Source: Amycolatopsis circi
GTDB taxonomy: Bacteria > Actinomycetota > Actinomycetes > Mycobacteriales > Pseudonocardiaceae
Reading direction: 5' to 3'
Assembly: GCF_003385235.1 (NCBI RefSeq)
Contig: NZ_PQIA01000086.1
Coordinates: forward strand, 1 to 41,263
Length of the DNA stretch: 41,263 nucleotides
Shown: positions 15,711 to 24,494 of the stretch, in pieces
How the letters are laid out: each line of letters opens with the position of its first letter
Position numbering within the stretch: the stretch's first letter is position 1
Notes under the pieces: generated by a model
Database searches by the model: none
What the model was told of the DNA's origin: nothing
The model's input: only the letters and a program-made list of their open reading frames with translations
Made by a program: the position numbers and the translations under genes

Positions 15711-16319
15711 TCACTTCCGGTGTCTGTTGCTCCGCAGCATCGCACCCGCCACCGACATTTTTCGGCCGCGGACCGGCACCGGGGTCTGCACGACGAACGC
15801 GCCGCCTATCACGACCTGCGTCGCGTGCACCACCAGCTGAACTCGGGTGAACACGCCTTCCAGGTGCCCGGCCAGCGTCGACGCCACCACCAGCGCCCAC
15901 GCGATCAGCACGACCACCAGGCAACCCACTGCCCAGGCGCGCCAGCCGGCTGGCCACCAGAAGACCAGGCTCAGCGCGCCGACGGCGACGGATGCGCTCA
16001 GCAGGTTCGGGGTCACCACAGTCTCTGGAACCCCGGCGCACACCATCAGCACGATCCCGAACACTGACACCGAAACCGACGTCAGGCGCCCGCTCCAGTG
16101 TGCTGGCGCGAGTCGCATCAGGGCTGGCCCGGTCAGCAGGAAGGCCAGGCCGCCGATTCCGGCCGCGATCTGGAAGACCGGTTGTGCATAGAACAAATCC
16201 CAGACCGGCTGGTCGGTCGGCGACACCCCGGTCTGCATGAAGAACTCCAGCAGCCACGCGGAATATCCCGCCAAACCCAGTCCGAGCAGGACTATCGAAG
16301 CCACCCGCGCAGCATGCAC
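15711..16319 (-). CDS. Small integral membrane protein, function unknown
   Basis: 202 aa with about six hydrophobic helices (roughly residues 4-26, 46-66, 78-98, 104-122, 130-150 and 160-180) and a short basic C-tail (RGRKMSVAGAMLRSNRHRK). There are no enzymatic motifs. The layout resembles small multi-helix actinobacterial membrane proteins of the DUF998 kind, but I would not assign it. GTG at 16319 follows TAGGGT by 6 nt, a leaderless-type start; an out-of-frame ATG lies 4 nt inside. It is the first gene of a two-gene unit with the DinB-family protein. Confidence 0.7.
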   Translation of the reverse strand: MHAARVASIVLLGLGLAGYSAWLLEFFMQTGVSPTDQPVWDLFYAQPVFQIAAGIGGLAFLLTGPALMRLAPAHWSGRLTSVSVSVFGIVLMVCAGVPETVVTPNLLSASVAVGALSLVFWWPAGWRAWAVGCLVVVLIAWALVVASTLAGHLEGVFTRVQLVVHATQVVIGGAFVVQTPVPVRGRKMSVAGAMLRSNRHRK

Positions 16320-16325
16320 TTGCCC

Positions 16326-16331
16326 ACCCTA
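16326..16331 (-). promoter_or_regulatory. -10 hexamer TAGGGT of the membrane protein/DinB pair
   Basis: Minus-strand TAGGGT ends 6 nt before the GTG start, giving a transcript that would begin at the start codon. No clear -35. Confidence 0.45.
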
Positions 16332-16817
16332 AGCGAATCTCTGCGACGAAGTGCCGGATGGTGTCACACCCGTGACTTACCGGAGGTTCCGGACACTATC
16401 CGCTACCACGAACTCACGCACCGAATCCTTGAGGGAGGTTACCGGATCATGGTTGGCGGGCTGCCAATACCTGTCTCGGAGACGGTACGCGGGGAAGCCA
16501 GGCGGTGGAGGGGCCATCGGCCGGGCGTGGTGCGAGGACCGGACGAGGTTTGGAGCGGCTGGCCGCGGCGGATGTCCGGGCGGACATCGGCGGCGGGCGG
16601 GACGAACGGCCATGGGACGGCGGCTCGCCAAGCAGAAGCTGAACGGCACGGCTCGCGGAGGACGGTTCACGACGGGACCGCAAGCTAGCGACGCACGACG
16701 CCGCAGGCAGGGCAGCTGTCGACTACATCCGCGTCAGGCAAGCTGCCGACGGACCGGCCGAAGACCCAGACGAATCAGGCCACCTCCAGGTCCAAGAACC
16801 CCGACCGCAGAACAGCC
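16332..16817. other. Gap with no intact gene; possible decayed coding fragments
   Basis: Coding-like pieces with good third-position GC appear in different plus-strand frames. One is LERLAAADVRADIGGGRDER near 16550, with the start MGRRLAKQKLNGTARGG near 16611 in a second frame. A stretch DAAGRAAVDYIRVRQAADG near 16695 is in a third. No frame is continuous. A ribosome-site-like GGGAGG precedes an ATG at 16449, but that frame reads no known protein. This may be a frameshifted small gene or chance. Confidence 0.35.
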
Positions 16818-19800
16818 TCACCCCTGCGGACGGACGAACGGGAACAGCACCGTCTGCCGAATGGACGTCCCGCTCAGCATCATCAGCAGCCGATCCACTC
16901 CGAGGCCCAGCCCGCCCGTCGGCGGCATTCCGTGTTCCAGCGCCAGCAGGAAGTCCTCGTCCAGTTCCATCGCCTCGACATCCCCGCTCGCGGCCCGCAG
17001 GGACTGCGCCTCCAACCGGCGACGCTGTTCGAGCGGGTCGGTCAGCTCGGTGTACGCGGTCCCGACTTCCGAGCCGAACGCGATCAGGTCCCAGCGTTCG
17101 GCCAGGAGCGGGTCGGTCCGGTGCTGGCGGGTCAGCGGGGAAACCTCGGTCGGGTAGTCCGTGTAGAACGTGGGCAGGACGGTCGAACCTTCTACCAAAT
17201 GCTCGTGCGCCTTCAAGACCAAGTCGCCCGAGCTGGCTTCTTCCGGCACGGGGACTCCGGCGGCGGCGCACAGTTTTCGCAACGTGGCGATCGGGGTGCG
17301 GGAGTCGATTTCCTCGCCCAAGGCGTCCGACACGGCTTTGTGCACCGGGATCACCGGCCAGTCGCCGGAGATGTCGTGTTCGACGACGCGGCCGTTGGCG
17401 TCCGGGCGTCGCACGATCTGTGCGCCGTACGCGGCTTCGGCGGCGTACTGGATCAGGTCGCGCATCAGGTGCCGCATGGCGTTGTAATCCGCGTACGCCT
17501 GGTACGCCTCCAGCATCGTGAATTCCGGGTTGTGGGTCGCGTCCACGCCCTCGTTGCGGAAGTTCCGGTTCAGCTCGAAAACCCGCTCGACGCCGGCCAC
17601 GCACAGCCGCTTCAGGTACAGCTCCGGGGCGATCCGCAGGTACATCCGCATGTCGTACGCGTTGATGTGCGTGACGAACGGCCGTGCGTTGGCGCCGCCG
17701 TGAATGGTCTGCAGCATCGGGGTTTCGACCTCGAGGAAGTCGCCCTGGTGCAGACGTTCCCGTACCGCGCGAACCACCGTCGAGCGCAGGCGCAGCATGT
17801 TCGCGGAGTCCGGGTTGACCGCCAGGTCCAGGTAGCGCTGCCGTACGCGCGTCTCCGGGTCGGTGAGGCCCTTTCGCTTGTCCGGCAACGGGTGCAGACA
17901 CTTCGCGGTGACGGTCCACTCGTCGACGAGCACGGACAGCTCGCCTCGGCGGGACGTGATTACCTCGCCGCTCACGCCGACGTGGTCGCCCAGGTCTACG
18001 CCGGTGCGCCAGCCGGTGAGGTCGAGAACCTTCGCGTCGAGCATCAGCTGCAGTTCGCCGGAGAAGTCCTTGATCCGCGCGAAGCACAAGCCGCCGAGGG
18101 TGCGCAGGGCGAGCACCCGACCGGCCACCCGAACGCGTTTTCCAGTGTGGGAATCCGGTTCCAGCTCGGAAAACGCGTGCACGATGTCGCCGAGGTGGTC
18201 TTCGCGGGAGAAACCGACCGGGTACGGGTCCACTCCGAGTTCCCGCAGTTTGTCCACTTTGGCCACTCGCACGCGCACCTGTTCCGGACGGCGCTTGGGC
18301 CGCGGCACGACCTGCGCCGCTTCCTCGTCGATCCGCCGGACCTGCGCGACGAAGTCCTCCCCCACGTTCTCCAGCCGCAGCGACCGCGCGCGTCCGGTGG
18401 GCACGAAGCCCTCCAGCGCTCCCGCGACGATGCCGACTCGCGGGAGCCGTCGCGCGGAGGAGTAGCAGAGGAACCGCGGTTCCCATTCCGGGCCGTACTT
18501 GGCGTTGGACCGGTACAGCGATTCCAGCTGGAAGAACCGCGACGCGAGGCCGAGCACGGCCCGCCACGCGCGCAGCACCGGACCGGCGCCGATGCGCTCG
18601 CCTTCGGAGAACACCGCGCGGAACATCGCGAAGTTCAGCGAGATCCGCTGCGCTCCGACGTGCTGCGCGGCCGCGACGACCTCGGCGACCATGAACTCGT
18701 TGAGCCCGTTTTCGGCGTCCCGGTCACGGCGCATCAGATCCAGCGAGAGACCTCGACGGCCCCACGGCACGAACGACAGCAGGCCGCGAAGCTCGCCGCG
18801 GGCGTCGTACGCCTCGACCATCACGCTGCGGCCGTCGCTCGGGTCGCCGAGACGGCCGAGTGCCATCGAGAAGCCGCGCTCGGTCTCGTCGACGCGCCAC
18901 TGCTGCGCGCGGGCGAGAAGCTGCGCCATCTCGTCTTCGGGGATTTCGCTGTGTCGCCGGACCTGCACCGTGTACCCGGCGCGCTGGATCCGCTTCACCG
19001 CCTGTCGCACGGATTTCCGCTCAGGGCCGGTAAGCGAGAACTCTCGGACGTCGAGGACCGCTTCGTCACCGATCTGCAGCGCGCGCAGCCCCGCCGCGGC
19101 GTACACCTTCGCGCCCTTTTCGCTCGCGCCGAGCACACCCGGCGTCCAGCCGTACGTACGCGCTTCGTGGAGCCACGCCTGCACCGCGTCCGGCCAGGCG
19201 TCGGGGTCGCCGATCGGGTCCGCGCTCGCCACCGTGGTGCCCGCGAGCACTCGGTACGTCACCGCGGCGCGGCCGTTCGGCGCGAACATGACGCTCTTGT
19301 CGCGGCGCGTGGCGAAGTAGCCGAGCGAGTCGTCCTCGCCGTACTCGCCCAGCAGACGGCGCAGCTGCAGCTCTTCGTGGTCTGTCCGAATGCGACGGCT
19401 GCGTACGCCGCGGAAGAGCGTGTACAGCGCGGCAGTGGACACGAAGGTCGCGCCGAGGTCGAGGACCACGTCGATCCACGCCGGGCCCTCGCCGACGCCG
19501 ATCCGGCGCAGCTGCAGGTTCTCGCCGGTGGCGTGGTTGACCACCCAGGCGAACCGCTCCCACGCGTCGCCAAGGCTGCCCGGGAATACCTCGGTGAGTG
19601 CCCAGCCGCACACGATCACCCCGAGGAACCCGATGAACAGCACGGAAAGCCCGTTCCACCAGGCGCCGGGGGCGAGCCGCGCGGGGAAGGCGGGCCGCAG
19701 CGACAGCAGGAGAACGATCAGCAGGATCGAGATCACGTCGGCGACCGCGAGCGCGCCCACCTGTGTCGGGATGTGCCGCATCTGCCGAGCGGTGAGAGTC

Positions 19801-20141
19801 AGCAGGTCGGGAGCCCACAGCAGCAGCGCCTGCAGGACCAGCGTGGTCACCAGTCCGGCGACCTGGAACAGCACGAGCACGTACAGCGCGGCCTTCTTGC
19901 GCCTGCGCAGCGCCGCGCCGAGCACGACGAGCAGCAGCACGATCACCAGGCTCGAACTGGTCGGCACGCTCACCACGCCGAACGCCATGTCGATGCCGTT
20001 CAGCAGGTGCCCGTGCCGTCCGCCGGCGAGCAGCAGCACGATCGAAAAGATCGCCGCCAGCTGCACGACAGTGGCCACGAGACCGCCGGCGCGGGCCTTC
20101 CAGCCGAGGCTGCGCGGGCGGGCGCTCACTGGGGTTCCCAT
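16818..20141 (-). CDS. lysX: Bifunctional lysylphosphatidylglycerol synthetase / lysyl-tRNA synthetase LysX
   Basis: 1107 aa. It charges tRNA-Lys and transfers lysine to phosphatidylglycerol, making a cationic lipid that in mycobacteria protects against cationic peptides and helps membrane potential. Order: an N-terminal membrane region with about six or seven helices (residues 10-210); the DUF2156 phosphatidylglycerol lysyltransferase domain (about 250-570; SLDLMRRDRDAENGLNEFMV, ISLNFAMFR); an OB-fold anticodon-binding domain from about 640; then a class II LysRS core with motif 2 FRNEGVDATHNPEFTMLE and motif 3 GLGLGVDRLLMMLSG. Start ATG at 20141 follows AAGAAAGG; an upstream in-frame ATG at 20210 only adds Arg-rich residues. 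A shorter housekeeping LysS is normally encoded elsewhere. Confidence 0.95.
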   Translation of the reverse strand: MGTPVSARPRSLGWKARAGGLVATVVQLAAIFSIVLLLAGGRHGHLLNGIDMAFGVVSVPTSSSLVIVLLLVVLGAALRRRKKAALYVLVLFQVAGLVTTLVLQALLLWAPDLLTLTARQMRHIPTQVGALAVADVISILLIVLLLSLRPAFPARLAPGAWWNGLSVLFIGFLGVIVCGWALTEVFPGSLGDAWERFAWVVNHATGENLQLRRIGVGEGPAWIDVVLDLGATFVSTAALYTLFRGVRSRRIRTDHEELQLRRLLGEYGEDDSLGYFATRRDKSVMFAPNGRAAVTYRVLAGTTVASADPIGDPDAWPDAVQAWLHEARTYGWTPGVLGASEKGAKVYAAAGLRALQIGDEAVLDVREFSLTGPERKSVRQAVKRIQRAGYTVQVRRHSEIPEDEMAQLLARAQQWRVDETERGFSMALGRLGDPSDGRSVMVEAYDARGELRGLLSFVPWGRRGLSLDLMRRDRDAENGLNEFMVAEVVAAAQHVGAQRISLNFAMFRAVFSEGERIGAGPVLRAWRAVLGLASRFFQLESLYRSNAKYGPEWEPRFLCYSSARRLPRVGIVAGALEGFVPTGRARSLRLENVGEDFVAQVRRIDEEAAQVVPRPKRRPEQVRVRVAKVDKLRELGVDPYPVGFSREDHLGDIVHAFSELEPDSHTGKRVRVAGRVLALRTLGGLCFARIKDFSGELQLMLDAKVLDLTGWRTGVDLGDHVGVSGEVITSRRGELSVLVDEWTVTAKCLHPLPDKRKGLTDPETRVRQRYLDLAVNPDSANMLRLRSTVVRAVRERLHQGDFLEVETPMLQTIHGGANARPFVTHINAYDMRMYLRIAPELYLKRLCVAGVERVFELNRNFRNEGVDATHNPEFTMLEAYQAYADYNAMRHLMRDLIQYAAEAAYGAQIVRRPDANGRVVEHDISGDWPVIPVHKAVSDALGEEIDSRTPIATLRKLCAAAGVPVPEEASSGDLVLKAHEHLVEGSTVLPTFYTDYPTEVSPLTRQHRTDPLLAERWDLIAFGSEVGTAYTELTDPLEQRRRLEAQSLRAASGDVEAMELDEDFLLALEHGMPPTGGLGLGVDRLLMMLSGTSIRQTVLFPFVRPQG

Positions 20142-20386
20142 CGGTACCTTTCTTGCGACGCTGCCGCTCCGTCGAGTGGCGGCGCCGGACTTTCTCACCA
20201 CCGGACGCATATCGGTCCGATGCCTATCAAGACGTCACAGGAGGCAAAACGGTTGTCGCTACCCGGCCGTGTGAAGCTGGTCGCACGACCTTGGGGCCCT
20301 CCCGCGCGCGTGTCACGCTGTGTCCGGTACTGACTCCACGACCCGGGGACCTCCGCGAGGCCTCGAGGGAAGGACGGTCGACGACG

Positions 20387-21277
20387 ATGTCTGCCCAGTC
20401 TGCCCAACCCGATGGCGCCGCCGGCGAGGTGGCCGCCCCTTACGGAACCGGACCCGCGAGCGGTGCCGGTCCGGCCAAGCCGCGAAAAGTCCGGATTCAC
20501 CATCTGCGAGAGCTGAAGGACCGCGGCGAACCGTGGCCGATGCTCACCGCTTACGACATGTATACCGCCGAGCTTTTCGACGAAGCAGGCATCCCCGTGT
20601 TGCTGGTCGGCGACTCCGCGGCGAACAACGTGTTCGGTTACGACACGTCGCTGCCGGTCACCGTCGACGAACTGCTGCCGCTGGTCCGTTCGGTCACCCG
20701 GGCCGCGAAACGCGCGCTCGTGGTGGCGGATCTGCCGTTCGGCTCCTACCAGCTGTCCCCGGAGCAGGCGCTGGCCACGTCCGTCCGGTTCATGAAGGAG
20801 GGCCGCGCGCACGCGGTCAAGCTCGAAGGCGGGCACCGGTTCGCGGCGCACGTCGAGGCGCTCACCTCGGCCGGGATCCCGGTCATGGGCCACATCGGCT
20901 TCACCCCGCAGAGCGAGCACAACCTCGGCGGCTACCGGGTGCAGGGGCGCGGCGAAGCGGCGGAGAAGCTGCTCGCCGACGCGCTGGCCCTGCAGGAAGC
21001 CGGCGCGTTCGCGGTCGTGATGGAGATGGTGCCGGCCGAGGCGGCCAAACGCGTCACGCACGAGCTGAAGATCCCGACGGTCGGCATCGGAGCCGGTCCG
21101 GACTGCGACGCCCAGGTGCTGGTCTGGCAGGACATGGCCGGCCTGCGCCGCGGGAAGGCGCCGCGATTCGTGAAGCGGTACGCCGATGTCGCCGGGGTGC
21201 TGCAGAGTGCCGCGACGGCGTTCGCCGAGGACGTCCGGCGCGGCGAGTTCCCCGCGCCTGAGCACGCGTTCCACTGA
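20387..21277 (+). CDS. panB: 3-methyl-2-oxobutanoate hydroxymethyltransferase
   Basis: 296 aa. First step of pantothenate synthesis: ketoisovalerate + methylene-tetrahydrofolate -> ketopantoate, in the cytoplasm. Conserved features: MLTAYDMYTAELFDEAGIPVLLVGDSAANNVFGYD with the metal-binding aspartates, KLEGG with the substrate-contacting lysine/glutamate, GHIGFTPQ, EMVPAEAAKRVT with the catalytic glutamate, and the PTVGIGAGPDCDAQVLVWQD block. The first 35 residues are a disordered Ala/Gly/Pro extension (SAQSAQPDGAAGEV) common in actinobacterial PanB. ATG at 20387 has GGGAAGGA about 12 nt upstream. Divergent from lysX; converges with ctaG across the palindrome at 21283. Confidence 0.95.
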   Translation: MSAQSAQPDGAAGEVAAPYGTGPASGAGPAKPRKVRIHHLRELKDRGEPWPMLTAYDMYTAELFDEAGIPVLLVGDSAANNVFGYDTSLPVTVDELLPLVRSVTRAAKRALVVADLPFGSYQLSPEQALATSVRFMKEGRAHAVKLEGGHRFAAHVEALTSAGIPVMGHIGFTPQSEHNLGGYRVQGRGEAAEKLLADALALQEAGAFAVVMEMVPAEAAKRVTHELKIPTVGIGAGPDCDAQVLVWQDMAGLRRGKAPRFVKRYADVAGVLQSAATAFAEDVRRGEFPAPEHAFH

Positions 21278-21282
21278 GCCGC

Positions 21283-21328
21283 CTCGTGAGTGCCGATCCC
21301 GGTTAGAACCGTGATCGGCACTCACGAG
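21283..21328. repeat. Palindromic repeat CGTGAGTG...CACTCACG, copy 1 (46 bp)
   Basis: Arms of 22 bp (21 matching) around a GGTT-AG-AACC centre. It sits between the convergent panB and ctaG genes; the minus-strand ctaG stop TGA (21322-21324) is inside the right arm. Here it could terminate transcription from both sides. Related copies at 24495 and 34334 lie in other contexts. Confidence 0.9.
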
Positions 21329-22260
21329 CGGCGGAACCGTTCGGCCAGCTCCGGATCGTTCTCCCACCACAATCCCTTCGCCGGTGCCTCGCCTGCCTCT
21401 GCCTCCTCGTCCAGCTTCCGGTCGAGCCGTTTCGCCCGTTTTTCGTCGTCGCGCGCCCACCTGATGAACAGCGCGCCCACGAACGGCAGCCCGGCGACGT
21501 CTCCGCCGATCCACAGCACGCCCGCGCCGATGATCTGGTCCGTGCGGCGGTCCGGTCCCCAGTCGCGGTGCACTGCGTCGTAATGCGCGGGCGCGAGCAG
21601 CGGGCCGAGCCACAGCACGAGCCCGAGCGCGCCGTCGAACACCACTTCGGTGAACGAGATCCACACCGACACCAGGTGCGAGCCGTTGCGCGGCGTCGGA
21701 TCGAGCTGCACGCGGCTGTAGAAGTACAGGAAGGCGGCCAGCACGAGCGCCACGCGCACGAGACCGCCGACGACCGCTGAGTCGAGCGAAAGCTCGTACA
21801 GCGGCGTGAGGTAGATGAGCAGGAACGGCGCGATCAGCACCGCGGTGACGCACAGCGGGAACGTGATGAACTGTGCAAACCGGCCACGGCCGTGCGTACG
21901 CAGCCACTCGGCGAGTCTGGGCGGCGCGGTGCGCATCAGCAGCGTCACCGGCGCGCCGAGCGCGAGCAGCAGCGGCGTCACCATGAGCAGCACAGTGTTC
22001 TGCGTAGCGCGGACCCAGAACAGCGTCGTGTCGTACACGCCGAGGAACGAGCACGTGACGAGGACGAGCGTGGCCAGCCCGGTAAGGAACGCTGTGGTCC
22101 GTCCGGCCGACCATTCCTGACGGCGGGCCGCAGCGACGTAACCGACGCCGAGGGCGAGCGCGACAACCACGGCCGGGACGTCGGCGGTCCAGGCCGTGAA
22201 GAGCGTCGATCCGCTCAGCGGCGGCAGGTCAGGCACGATTTCGATGCGTTCAGTGTGCAC
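21322..22260 (-). CDS. ctaG: Cytochrome c oxidase assembly factor, caa3-type CtaG family
   Basis: 312 aa multi-helix membrane protein with about seven to nine segments. Features of the Caa3_CtaG family: a helix pair with the VYDTTLFWVRATQNTVLLMVTP block and the start of loop GAPVTLLMRTAPPRL, SLDSAVVGGLVRVALVLAAFLYF, FTEVVFDGALGL, and DQIIGAGVLWIGGDVAGLPF. The family is needed to assemble the copper-containing terminal oxidase in Bacillus. The charged C-tail (about 270-312) ends at the embedded palindrome. GTG at 22260 starts 16 nt after the uppP stop, so the two are likely co-transcribed. Confidence 0.85.
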   Translation of the reverse strand: MHTERIEIVPDLPPLSGSTLFTAWTADVPAVVVALALGVGYVAAARRQEWSAGRTTAFLTGLATLVLVTCSFLGVYDTTLFWVRATQNTVLLMVTPLLLALGAPVTLLMRTAPPRLAEWLRTHGRGRFAQFITFPLCVTAVLIAPFLLIYLTPLYELSLDSAVVGGLVRVALVLAAFLYFYSRVQLDPTPRNGSHLVSVWISFTEVVFDGALGLVLWLGPLLAPAHYDAVHRDWGPDRRTDQIIGAGVLWIGGDVAGLPFVGALFIRWARDDEKRAKRLDRKLDEEAEAGEAPAKGLWWENDPELAERFRRS

Positions 22261-22276
22261 CCGGCGAAATCGCGCC

Positions 22277-23224
22277 CTACGCCGCCCCTGAGACCGCGAA
22301 GAAGATCAGACTGCCGATTCCGGCGACGGCGCAGTAGATGGCGAAGGGGGTCAAGGTGCGCGTTTCAAAGTATTTCGTCAGAAAACGGACAGAAATGTAG
22401 GACGCCACAAACGCCACCACGCTGCCGACAAGCGCCGGGCCGAGCGACGGCTTGTTCTCCGGCGTGAACAGCGACGGCATCTTCAACGCGCCCGCGGCGA
22501 GGATCACCGGCGTCGCGAGCAGCCAGGCGAAGCGGGCCGCGTCCTCGTGGTCGAGGCCGCGCCGCAGGCCGGCCACCATGGTGATGCCGGAGCGGCTGAT
22601 CCCGGGCAGCAGAGCCAAAATCTGCGCCGAACCGATGAGCACGGCTTCCTTCACGCTCAGCTTCGAGAGCCGGACGTCGGTGGCCTCATCGATGGTCACC
22701 GCGCGCATCACCATCGTCTCCTCGGCGCTGAAGTCGATCGTCTCCTCCGTGCGCGAGACGTCCGTCTTCGGCTTCCGGGAGAACTTCTCCGCGGCGAAGA
22801 GCACCCCGCCGTTGAGCGCCAGGAAGATCGCCGACGGAACCGGTTTGCCGAGGACGTCGCGCAGCAGGCTTTCCAGCAGCAGCCCGGCGATGCCGACCGG
22901 GATCGTGGCGAGGATGAGCAGCCACGCGAGCCGCTGGTCGGCCGTGCGGACCTCGCGCCGGCGGATCGACGTCCACAGGCCGGTGACGATGCGCACCCAG
23001 TCGCGCCGGAAGAAGAGGATCAGCGCGATCGCGGTGGCGACGTGCATCGCCACCAGCACCGCGAGATACGGCGAATCCTTCCCGATGCTCAGGTCGCGTC
23101 CCCAGCTTCCGCCGACGAGCGCGGGCAACAGGACGCTGTGTCCGAGACTGGACACCGGAAACAATTCCGACACGCCTTGCAAAGCGCCGACGACAATGGA
23201 CTCGAGGTAGCTGACCGCGGACAT
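22277..23224 (-). CDS. uppP: Undecaprenyl-diphosphatase UppP
   Basis: 315 aa membrane enzyme that dephosphorylates undecaprenyl pyrophosphate to recycle the lipid carrier of cell-wall synthesis. Both signature motifs are present: GVSELFPVSSLGHS (18-30, Glu20 and His29) and PGISRSGITM (207-216, Arg211). About eight helices are visible. A charged insert at roughly 149-190 (SRKPKTDVSRTEETIDFSAEE and beyond) separates two helices and makes the protein longer than the roughly 270-aa family norm; related actinobacterial UppP proteins often carry such a loop. ATG at 23224 follows AGAAAGG. Loss or overproduction of this enzyme affects bacitracin response in other bacteria. Confidence 0.94.
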   Translation of the reverse strand: MSAVSYLESIVVGALQGVSELFPVSSLGHSVLLPALVGGSWGRDLSIGKDSPYLAVLVAMHVATAIALILFFRRDWVRIVTGLWTSIRRREVRTADQRLAWLLILATIPVGIAGLLLESLLRDVLGKPVPSAIFLALNGGVLFAAEKFSRKPKTDVSRTEETIDFSAEETMVMRAVTIDEATDVRLSKLSVKEAVLIGSAQILALLPGISRSGITMVAGLRRGLDHEDAARFAWLLATPVILAAGALKMPSLFTPENKPSLGPALVGSVVAFVASYISVRFLTKYFETRTLTPFAIYCAVAGIGSLIFFAVSGAA

Positions 23225-23348
23225 TCACGGGCCTTTCTCGCCGCAGTTCGGGCATTCCGCGGAAAAGCTACCGAGGACCGGGTTAACTCCGAGCAAGCCG
23301 GGCGGGAACAGTCGCAGGCGACACTTTCCGGCCACCCTTTGTTCATCC

Positions 23349-23366
23349 TGTTCACATCCATGAACA
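23349..23366 (+). promoter_or_regulatory. Inverted repeat TGTTCA-N6-TGAACA, candidate operator
   Basis: A perfect 6-6-6 inverted repeat, with a further direct half-site TGTTCA at 23340-23345, ends 12 bp before the -35 of the beta-helix gene in an AT-rich patch. Position and symmetry suggest a dimeric regulator. None is identified. Confidence 0.5.
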
Positions 23367-23378
23367 TCAATCATGTAC

Positions 23379-23408
23379 TTGACCAGTGTTCTCTCGATGT
23401 CTTAGCGT
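23379..23408 (+). promoter_or_regulatory. Promoter of the secreted beta-helix gene
   Basis: TTGACC (23379-23384), 18 bp, TAGCGT (23403-23408). It leaves a leader of about 43 nt before an ATG with a strong AGGAGG. Confidence 0.6.
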
Positions 23409-23457
23409 GAGCGCACGCCGCATCCGAAGTCATCGAGCCTCGACGAGGAGGGTTGGA

Positions 23458-24432
23458 ATGCGTGTCCGCGATCGGGTTCTGGCAGCCACTGCCGGAGCCG
23501 CAGCACTGCTCGCACTCGCCACACCCGCGGCGTCCGCCGGGACTGTCCCGGTCAAGACTTCCGCCGAACTGAAGACGGCGCTGGCCTCGGCCAAGCCGGG
23601 CACCACGATCCAGCTGGCCGCGAACACCACCTACACCGGCAACTTCAAGGCCGCCGCCAACGGCACCGGCTCCAGCCGGATCACCCTCACCGGCCCGCGC
23701 AGCGCGGTCGTGCAGGCGTCCGGCGGCCGCACCATCGAGCTGACCGGCAGCTACTGGACGCTGTCCGGCTTCACCGTCACCGGCGGCCAGAAGGGCGTGA
23801 TGGCGCTCGGCGTCAACCACACGCTGGTGGACGGGCTCAAGGTGACCGGCATCGGCAACGAGGGCATCCACTTCCAGCACGGCAGCAGCGACAACGTCGT
23901 GCAGAACTCCGAAATCTCCGACACCGGCAGGGAAAACGGCGGCTTCGGCGAGGGCATCTACTTCGGCTCGGCCACCAGCAACTGGCCGAACGGGCAGCCT
24001 GATCACAGCGACCGCAACAAGGCGATCGGCAACAAGATCGGGCCGAACGTGCGCGCGGAGTCGATCGACGTCAAGGAAGGCACCACCGGCGGCGAACTGC
24101 GCGGCAACACCTTCGACGGCACCGGCCAGAGCGGCGAGAACTACGCCGACAGCTGGGTCGACGTGAAGGGCAACGGATACCTGGTCACCGGCAACAAGGG
24201 CAGCAAGGTCTTCGTGCACGACGCGACCTACGGGTCGTTCGAGGTCCACGTGCAGGTCGACGGCTGGGGCCAGAACAACACCTTCTCGGACAACACCGCG
24301 GACGTGCAGGCGCCCTCGGCCTACGGTTTCTACGTGGTCAAAGCGGCCACCGGAAACAAGGTCTGCGCCAGCAACAAGGTGACGAACGCAGGGAAGGGCT
24401 TCGCGAACGTAGCCGCGACACCAGGCTGCTGA
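23458..24432 (+). CDS. Secreted right-handed parallel beta-helix protein
   Basis: 324 aa with a Sec signal peptide (residues 1-27, ending TPAASA). The mature part is a series of short strands with Asn/Gly turns (GGRTIELTGSYWTLSGFTVTGG; GVNHTLVDGLKVTG; GSSDNVVQNSEISDTG; NKAIGNKIG; GELRGNTFDG; GQNNTFSDNTADV) typical of pectate-lyase/chondroitinase-B-like solenoids. One C-terminal Cys pair (CASNK...PGC) may close the helix. Such proteins bind or cut polysaccharides; I see no definite catalytic set, so the substrate is open. ATG at 23458 follows AGGAGG at 7 nt. It has its own promoter, upstream inverted repeat and terminator, so is probably monocistronic. Confidence 0.85.
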   Translation: MRVRDRVLAATAGAAALLALATPAASAGTVPVKTSAELKTALASAKPGTTIQLAANTTYTGNFKAAANGTGSSRITLTGPRSAVVQASGGRTIELTGSYWTLSGFTVTGGQKGVMALGVNHTLVDGLKVTGIGNEGIHFQHGSSDNVVQNSEISDTGRENGGFGEGIYFGSATSNWPNGQPDHSDRNKAIGNKIGPNVRAESIDVKEGTTGGELRGNTFDGTGQSGENYADSWVDVKGNGYLVTGNKGSKVFVHDATYGSFEVHVQVDGWGQNNTFSDNTADVQAPSAYGFYVVKAATGNKVCASNKVTNAGKGFANVAATPGC

Positions 24433-24446
24433 CCGCGATCACAGAC

Positions 24447-24483
24447 GGGGGCCCGCTCAGCCCGGCGGCGGGGGCGGGCCCCC
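24447..24483 (+). terminator. Hairpin after the beta-helix gene
   Basis: A 10-bp all-G/C stem (GGGGGCCCGC with GCGGGCCCCC) and a 17-nt loop start 14 nt after the stop codon. No U-tract follows, as is usual in this GC range. Confidence 0.65.
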
Positions 24484-24494
24484 ACCCACCTCCT

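Noticed and set aside
15736..15757. TGTCGGTG-N8-GATGCT on the minus strand upstream of the DinB-family gene, resembling the damage promoter
   Set aside because: It lies within the coding end of the membrane-protein gene, the -10 is poor, and the DinB gene is already coupled to that gene; probably chance.
20211..20221. Short perfect palindrome ATCGGTCCGAT in the lysX-panB divergent region
   Set aside because: Only 5-1-5 bp, not placed relative to a recognisable promoter; expected by chance at this scale.
16932..20333. Plus-strand open frame of more than 1100 codons opposite lysX
   Set aside because: It is the shadow of LysX; no motifs, no ribosome site, and the opposite strand has every expected domain.
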